Below the pieces are notes generated by a model that was given only the letters and a program-made list of their open reading frames with translations, was not told the DNA's origin and made no database searches. Below are positions 35,801 through 44,800 of a stretch of DNA of 64,000 nucleotides, one piece after another. Source of the stretch: Haematobia irritans. Taxonomy: Eukaryota; Arthropoda; Insecta; Diptera; Muscidae. Location of the stretch: positions 152,478,691 to 152,542,690 of the forward strand of contig NC_134397.1 of the NCBI RefSeq assembly GCF_050003625.1, given 5' to 3'. Within the stretch, counting starts at the first letter, position 1. Each line of letters begins with the position of its first letter. The position numbers and the translations under genes are program-made.

Positions 35801-38800
35801 TATAGGTCTATAATTATATATAGCCCCCATATAAACCGATCCCCAGATTTGGCTTTCGGAGCCTCTTGGAAGAGCATATTTCACCTGATTCGGTTGAAAT
35901 TTTCTATGTTGTGTAAGTATATGGCCACTAACAACCACGAAAAAAATTATCCATATCGGTCCATAATTAACTACAGCCCCCATATAAACCGATCCCCAGA
36001 TTTGATCTTCAGAGCCTCTTGGAGGAGCAAATTTCGTCTGATTCGGTTAAAATTTTGTAAATTGTATTAGTATATCGTCTCTAACAACCATGCAAAAATT
36101 GATCCATTTCGGTCCATAATTATATAAAGCCCCCATATAAACTGAACCCCCGGATTGATCTCGGGAGCCTCTTGGAAGAGCAATTTTCGTGGAGGCGCAA
36201 ATTTCATCAGATTCGGCTGAAATTTGGTACGTTGTGTTAGTATATGGTCGCGAACAAGCATTCCAAAAGTGGTCCATATCGGTCCATAGTTATGTATAGA
36301 GTCCAGATAAACCGACCTTCAGATTTTACTTCTTCTTGGATAAACAAATTTCAATTGATCTGGCTAAAATTTGGTATTAAGCATACAAAAATTGGACCAC
36401 AAGTTCATAATTGTATATTGCCCCCATATAAACTAATATTTCACTGCCTCTCTTTTACCTCGCAAAAATTCATACCGGTCAATGACTGAGTTTTATAGGT
36501 TTTTAATCTGCCTTTTTTGTCTAATATATACTCCGTATGTACTAACTTCCAATTTAAAAGACGATGTTAAGAAGTTTCAAGATACCTTGCCAGCGGCAAG
36601 TGTTACTACAATCCAAGTAATTCGGTTGTGGGTGACACTCTTTACTAGAAGTTTCTACGCAATCCATGGTGGAGATTCGGCCTGGTCGAACTTACGGCCG
36701 TATATACTTGCCCATTTTGCAACCATTTCGCTTCGTTAGTTAAAATTTTTGAATTTTTAGAAATAACATAAAGCTCACCCAAATTTTCCCAATAACATTG
36801 CGAATCGTTAAGATAACATTCCCGGATATTTCCATTTGAAAAATTCGGCAAATGATAAGAAATGCACTGGCATTTTTCCACAATGGTCTTACTCTCACAT
36901 TCTAGAATACATGCAGTTTGGCGATAAACAGCTTCTGCTACATCATCAGATGTAAGACAATCACGTTTCTTAGGCGGTAACTCTAGAACATCTGCCGAAG
37001 AAACCTGAACAGTTGGCATTATTTCGATAAAACTTTCCGAATTCGAGGTAATTGTAACTGAAGGTGCTGCTTCCGTAGCAAAATCCATAGGATGATGGAC
37101 AAAGACAATCAATCCAGTTGAAATATCTTCCTCTGAGCCTTCAACACCTATAAAAGTCAGACCACCATCCACACCAAAAGTGTTCGATGAAAAAGGAACA
37201 TAGGATAAATTCTGAGGATGGTAGTTGAAAGAGCAACATGGTCCAAGAAATGAAGTTGTTGAAGAGAATGAGAGATATTCGTGCTCTTGACGACATGGAA
37301 ATTCTACACCACCCCAAAAGCAACGCTTTACAAAATCATTACATCCAGCTCCAATGGATTCGGCAGTCTGCTTGATGGTTATATTATTCAAACGAAGTAT
37401 TCTGTGGGTCATATCGAAGAATGTAGCATTGGCTGGTGACCAAGTTTGATCGGTAAATGCATTAATATACGAAAATCCATTAGCAACTTGTCGAAGATCA
37501 TAAGAGTCAGGAATATAGCTGTAATGGAGAAATATAATTCAGAGAACCTTGTAATAATGGTAAATTCTACCAAACTTACAGCGTTTGCATAAATTGTTGT
37601 ACACGCTCGGAATTAACCACTTTGGGACTGCATAACGTGATTCCAGGAAATGGTACATCTGTTATTGGGATATCTTGGGCAATGGTATTTAGAATAGGAT
37701 ATGAATAGAATTTTATCCAAAGTTGTAAAGATAGATATACGGCCAGTACGAAAAGGCTAATGAGGAGCGTGGACCAAAGAAACCTGAAATTGTTATATCA
37801 ATATAAATTTGGCAAAAGTTTGATTATGTTATACCGGCAGTCTGTCATATCTGATACCCTTCGACAGTTCAGTGCATTGTGATACCATATTGACAAAAAT
37901 TAACTATTGGCACAATTATTATAATATTTTGTTGAACAAACCCGATTCCGCAATGCTTAAGAGCGTGGTTAAGTTATCATTTGCTACAGTTGGTCTAAGA
38001 CGTATCTTTAAATGCGTATGAAGAAGTTGCTGTATTTAAACCAAACAGTTTTGCAAATTCGTCTCTCAGGCAACTACCCGTTATCAAAAGTGATACTTGA
38101 GATCTTGAAAATATAGCCATAACTAGGTTAGGTTAGGTATATTGTGTTACCACAATGGTGATCCTCTCTTATCCATGAGTGCTGCCCGATTCTATGTTAA
38201 GCTCAATGACAAGGTACTTCCTTTTTATAGCCTACACTAATAGAAACAAGTATATACGGCCATAAGTTCTGTCAGGCCGAAGCTTATGTACCCTCCACCA
38301 TGGATTGCGTAGAAACTTCTACTGAAGACTGTCATCCACAATCGAATTACTTGGGTTGCGGTATCACTTGCCGATGGCAAGGTATCTTAAAACTTCCTAA
38401 CACTGTCTTCTAAATTGCAAGGTAGTCCATATTAAATACGTATATAATTAAGTTTGACAAAATTTTCTATAGAAGTAAAATTTGGACAAAATTTTCTATA
38501 GAAATAAAATTTTAACAAAGTTTTCTATAGAAATAAAATTTTATCAAATCTAGGGATCGGTTTATATGGGGGCTATATATAATTATGGCCCGATATGGAC
38601 CAATTTTTGCATGGTTGTTAGAGACCATATACTAACACCACATACCAAATTTCAACCAGATCGGATGAAATTTGCTGCTCTTAGAGGATCCTCAAACCAA
38701 ATCTTGGGATCGGTTTCTATGGGGGCAATATATAATTATGGGCCGATATGGATGGTTGTTACAGACCATATACTTACACCATGAACCAAATTGTAACCGG

Positions 38801-41800
38801 ATCTATAGAAATAAAATTTTGACAAAATTTTCTATAGAAATAAAATTTTGACAAAATGTTTTATAGAATTAACATTTTGACAAAATTTTCAATAGAATTA
38901 AAATTTTGACAAAATTTTCAATAGAATTAAAATTTTGACAACATTCTGTATAGAATTAAAATTTTGACATTTTCTATAGAAATAAAATTTTGCCAAAATT
39001 TTCTACAGGAATAAAATTTTGACAAAATTTTCTATAAAAATAAAATTTTGACAAAAGTTTCTATAGAAATAAAATTTTGAAAAAATTTTCTATAGAAGTA
39101 AAATTTGGACAAAATTTTCTATAGAAATTAAATTTTAACAAAATTTTCTATAGAAAAAAAATTTTGTCAAAATTTTCTATAGAAATAAAATTTTGACAAA
39201 ATTTTTTATAGAAATAAAATTTCGACAAAATTTTCTATAGAAATAACATTTTGCAAAAATTTTCAATATAAATAAAATGTTCACAAAATTTTCAATAGAA
39301 TTAAAATTTTGACAACATTCTCTATAGAATTAAAATTTTGACAACATTTTCTATAGAAATAAAATTTTGACAAAATTTTCTATAGAAATTTGACAAAATT
39401 TTCTATAGGAATAAAATTTTGACAAAATTTTCCATAAAAATAAAATTTTGACAAAATCTTCTATAGAAATAAAATTTTGGTAGATTATTTTTGGCTCGAG
39501 TGGCAACCATGAGTATGAACCGATATGGACCAATTTTTGTGTGATTGGGGATCGGCTATGTATAACTATAGACCTATATGGACCAATTTTGGCATGGTTA
39601 TTACCGGCCATATACTAACACCACGTTGCAAATTTCAACAGAATCGGATGAATTTGTGCTCTTAGAGGCTCCGGAGGTCAAATGTGGGGATAGGTTTATA
39701 TGGGGGCTACATAGAATTATGGACGGATATGGACCAATTTTGGCATGGTTCTTAGAGACCATATACTAACACCATGTACCAAATTTCAGCCGGATGGGAT
39801 GAAATTTTCTGCGCTTAGAGGATCCTCAAACCAAATCTTGGGATCGGTTTATATGGGGGCAATATATAATTATGGACCGATATGGACCCATTTTTGCATG
39901 GTTGTTAGATACCGTATACTTACACCACATACCAAATATCAACCGGATGGGATGAATTCTGCTCCTCCAAGAGGCTCCAGAGGACAAATCTGGGGATAGG
40001 TTTGTATGGGGGGCTATGTGTAATTTTGGACCGATATGGACCAAGTTTTGCATGGTTGTTAGAGACCATATACTTACACCATGTACCAAATTTTAACCGG
40101 ATCGGATAAACTTTGCTCCTCCAAGAGGTTTATATGGGGGCTATACGTAAAAGTGGTCCGATATGGCCCATTTGCAATACCATCCGACCTACATCAATAA
40201 CAACTACTTGTGCCAAATTTGAAGTCGATAGCTTGTTTCGTTCGGAAGTTAGCGTGATTTCAACAGACGGATGGACGGACGGACATGCTTAGATCGACTC
40301 AGAATTTCACCATGACCCAGAATATATATACTTTATGGGGTCTTAGAGCAATATTTCGTTGTGTTACAAACGGAATGACATAGTTAATTTACCCCCCATC
40401 CTATGGTGGAGGGTATAAAAATTACGTTCCATAGTCGTGAACGGACGGTGACTAAATGAAACGGAAACGTTCACAAAAAACCAAAACGGAATGTTCACAA
40501 TTTCGTCCACAGGCGTTCATGATTTCATGAACGGCATCCGTTTTTCTTTGCCAATGAGAAGTCTTAAAATAATCGTTAGACGTTATTATGGCAACTCCCT
40601 CGGTGGTGCAATGTGCTAAGGCGACTGTTAACGCGTATGGTGCAGAAAACACAGGTTCGAGTCACACTAGCGGAAATCTTTTTTTTTTTTTTTAATTTTG
40701 TTTATAAAGTCGTAACCATAACGTTTCCAGATCATGAACGCTGGTTGTTGTTTTGACCAGGGATCCGGAGCGGTCCATTTTTTTCGCTCCGCTCCGCTCC
40801 CGCTCCGGAGAAAAAAAAACCGCTCCGCTCCACGCTCCGCTCCGAGAAAAAAAAATCGATCCGCTCCGCTCCTCTTCGAGCAAATTATAGTACAAACATT
40901 GTATTATTTGTTCAATGGAGTTTTATTTTATTTAGAAAAAATCGGGCGGTACATATATGGGAGCTATAGCTAAATCTGAACCGATTTCGATGATTTTTTG
41001 CACATATAGTTAGTGCTATAGAAGATTACATTTAGCCAACTTTCAGTAAGATCGGTTGATAAATAAGGGTTTTATGACCTAATTTGACAAAATCGGGCGA
41101 TACATATATATGGGACCTATATCTAAATCTGAACCGATTTCGATGAAATTTTCAGACTTAAAGGGTGATACAGAAGATTATTTTGTGCTAAATTTGACGA
41201 CGATCGGTTAGTAAAAAAGTGCAACGTGACCCCATTTGTCGAAATCGGGCAATACATATATATGGGAGCTATATCTAAATTTGATCCGATTTCTTCCAAA
41301 TTCAATAGCGTTCGTCCTTGTGCCCAAAAAAACTCCCTGTACCAAACTTCATCAAAATCGGTTAATAATTGCGACCGGAATCCTGTGAACAACAAATACA
41401 TGGACAGACGGACGGATGGACGGACGGACACCAAGCGCTAGATCGACTCAGGATTCTGAGTCATGTGATTCTGAGTCGATCGGTATATATTTTATGGGGT
41501 CTAAAATCAATATTTCTGGTAGGCACATTTTTTGGCAGATCAAACTTATTATACCCTAACCACTATGTGGTTTAGGGTATAATGACTTTAAAACAATGTG
41601 TTGAAACATTTTATTAATTTTGAAGATTTTTTCAGAAATATTAAATCCATTTTGACTTCATTAAAACGAAATTTTCATTCATGTTGGGATACACATTTTT
41701 ATGTCGAATCACTTAGCTACAAAGACAAACGGACTTCATTGAAAAGTTTAGAGACTTCTTCTATTCTAAGCAAAATTCGTATTCGTATTTTAAGCATGTG

Positions 41801-44800
41801 AAATATTTGGCCTCCCGACAATATTCTTTGCGGTGCACCATCTACTATTTAATATGTGATAGAAACCAAATTTATGAAAATGGACCAAAATGGACCAAAT
41901 TCTGTTTGGTCCGACCATCGGACTAAATTTAAAAATTAGAAATCGGACCAAAACGGCAACGCTGATTGGAATTGAAAGTCTATACACACAGTAGAAGTAA
42001 CTACTCTCCGAAAGTTTTTCTTTTGTTTTGCAACAGACGTAGAGAAGAGGTTTTGTTATATTTGTAATGTGTGTGTGTTTATGTTTGCAACAACCTCCAT
42101 CGAAATCAGTCCGTGGTATACCTACGAATATTCTTACTCAGATCTAGTGTTACCTAATTTCGCTTTTTTCCCCCTTTATTGTAAAAATACATTTTCGAAC
42201 TGCGTTTTTAAGAAATGTTCGTTCTCAAAAAAAGTAGATAACATGCAATAATACAAATCTCAAATCTCTTTTTTCTCACATTTCAATGTGAGAAAAAATT
42301 AAAATAAATGTATATGCGCACATTTTTCAACCAAAATTGAAACTATCCATAATTTTAATTAAATTTTCGAGAACTAATATCAGAAATAAGAGAATGCTAG
42401 GATATAGTACAATAGTAAAGCAAATATGAATGTCCTTACACTGAAAAAAAAAAGAATTTTTCTTAATTATTAAAGTCACGTTGACCTTACCTCAAAAAGT
42501 TTATCTTTCATGTTATGATACACATTTTTAAGTAAAATCACTTAATTATAAGGACATTACAACTTCGTTCAAAAGTTTATTGACTTTTGGACAAGAAAAA
42601 AAACTTTATTTTAGAGAAATGCGTCTTCCATGTTAAGCAAAATTTGCATTCTTATTCTAAGGACATGAAATCTTTGACTTCACGACAATATTTTTTTCAG
42701 TGTAGAAAACTAAAAAATTAAATATAAATAAGATCGTTTAATTGCATTTATTCGACGTTCATTACAAACATCTTTGTAGTAATACGGGATGAAATTGATC
42801 GAAAGTACTTTTACAACTCATACTAGAGATATATTTTGACATTTGCCGTTTTTGAAAACAATTACTAAAAAAAACGTTGTGTTTTCCCCAATGTACGTAC
42901 GTACAAAAATACACAGTGTAATTTCAAAGTTACACATTTCATTCAAGTAATATTTTATTCGGAGCGGAGCGGTTTTTCATTTGGAAACCGCTCCGCTCCC
43001 GCTCCGCTCCGGATTTTAGAAATGCTGCTCCCGCTCCCGCTCCGGCAAAAAAAGGGCTTGCTCCGCTCCGCTCCGCTCCGCTCCGGATCCCTGGTTTTGA
43101 CAACTCATGGTGTCATTTTATCGTTGTCAAATTGACACCGCTTGTTCTCAGTTTGACACCAAATGTGTGTTGATTCACTTTCATGAACGAATTGTTTTGA
43201 AATGAGCACGCCGTGCATAATTTTTTCTATGAGTGAAGTCCTTAGAGAAGCTTACAGAAACACTCAGAAATGTCACCAGCATTACATTACATTGTCATAT
43301 ATAGGGTGCAATATAAGTTTAGATGGGATCATAGTTCATTGGTATCTCTGCAATATTTGGATCTAAAGATCTGGACCTTCCCTTAAGGATTTTGGTATTG
43401 ATTCCTAGCCAGAGATGCGGCTTCTTTACAATAAAGAAATTTTTAGCGACCTATCTCGCATTAAATCTAGGATCAATAAAATTAAAATTACGATACAGAT
43501 CTTTATCGAATTTTTATTCTCTTCTCGGGGTATATTAATAAAGATATTCACGTAAAAATAAATGCCAGCTTAATAATTCAAAATTATAACGGATATGTAA
43601 CTTCAAAGTCAAAATGTTTTTCCAAAACACTTCAAACCAAAGATGCTAAATCCTCAAAATAAGTCTTGGCCGATATTTGAAGCGTTTTTATCTTAACTCT
43701 AAAGATTCAATATTTCAGTTAATTTGTTTTTTTTTTTTTAAATCAAAAACGTATTTCCTAATTTTGAGGAAAATTTGCGGTTAAAGTCGCAAAGAGACGC
43801 AAATTTACAAAATTTTTGTCCTAAATTTAATGAAACCAATTTTTGAAGCAACGATTATAAACTTTATTTTAATTAAAATTTCTTTGGCCCCAAAGTCAAA
43901 GCCAAAGTTGTACCCTGATTTGGTGTTCGTCTATTTGTGAACAAATTTTTGTAATCAAAGTCTAGCTTGCAGTTTTAGTCCAATCAACTTAAATTTTGGC
44001 TCATGTATGCATTTGAATCAGAATAGAACCCTATTGATTTGGAAACAAATTTAGATATAGCTCCCAATATATCGTTCATCCGATATGCACTTATATGGCC
44101 CCCAGCAGCAAGAGTTTTACCCCGATGTGCTGTTCGCCTGTCTGTGAACACATTTTATGTCGTAATTTTAGTCCAATCGACTTTGTGGTTAGAACCTTAA
44201 TGACTGTGGAAGAAATTTTCTCAGATTTTGCTATAACTCCCATATTATTGTTCGCCCTATATGACTTATACAGCCTCAGAATTTTGCGCCATAGTTTTAC
44301 CCTGATTTGCTTCAAAACAACCCAGCAAAAAAAGCGTCGCAAAAAAGTAATGAAAATGTTCTTTTTGGATCCTGAAGTAGTGCAAAATTGACGCAGTTGC
44401 GATGAATTTAACATGGGCTTGTCATAGGATGGAAGTAATTAATTTCAACAGCCGTTGCACTGAATTTGCATCACTTCTTTAGGTGTGATCTGAATTCAAT
44501 GTTTTGGATGTAAATTAAAACAATCTGTGATATTTTGTCAAATAAATATCTTTTATAAATATCTTTTTTATAATATTTTCTAAAATTCACATTTTTTTCA
44601 GATTGGATTTAGCATTTTTTTTGACAAAATTTAAATGATTTGTACCATTTTATGAATTCTTACACTGATTTTAACGCATTTGAAACAAAACAAGTACAAA
44701 CAGCCGTAAGTTCGGCCAGGCCGAATCTTATGTACCCTCCACCATGGATTGCATTGAAACTTGTACTAAAGACTGCCATCCACAATCGAATTACTTGAGA

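Larger units (their letters stand above)
40758..43093. mobile_element. Non-autonomous hAT-like element with GC-rich subterminal repeats
   Basis: The ends are CAGGGATCCGGAGCGG and its exact inverse CCGGATCCCTG, flanked by an 8-bp direct repeat GTTTTGAC at 40750-40757 and 43094-43101. Both subterminal regions are packed with CGCTCCGCTCC words, a plausible transposase-binding array. The interior contains a family D repeat element and a small MITE, and no transposase. Confidence 0.8.
38235..43235. mobile_element. CACTAATAGAAAAAATTA TIR element, holding A10 and a hAT-like element
   Basis: The left end is CACTAATAGAAA (38235-38246), interrupted by A10 and continuing ATTACGTTCC at 40421. The right end is TAATTTTTTCTATGAGTG, the inverse of CACTCATAGAAAAAATTA. 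The left flank is TA. It includes a tRNA-like stretch near 40605-40665 (GTGCAATGTGCTAAGG, B box GGTTCGAGTC). A related piece in opposite orientation is at 61412-61742. No transposase is seen. Confidence 0.6.
38126..43305 (-). mobile_element. SINE copy split by a TIR element
   Basis: The tail part (38126-38234) begins GGTTAGGTTAGG. The continuation AGTCCTTAGAGAAGCTTACA at 43236-43305 matches the SINE body further 5'. The two join in the order seen in the intact minus-strand copy at 63204-63544. The tRNA-like head is missing. Confidence 0.6.

Noticed and set aside
36645..36778. C-terminal end of the long frame containing exon 3
   Set aside because: Read-through past a GTGAGC donor into intron and repeat A9; the true protein continues at 24191.
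40734..40973. Frame rich in RSAP repeats
   Set aside because: Arises from the CGCTCC subterminal repeats of the hAT-like element.
41934..41965. Right end of another CAGCGTTGCC hAT-like element
   Set aside because: Only the short word GGCAACGCTG matches; no left end or target duplication was found.
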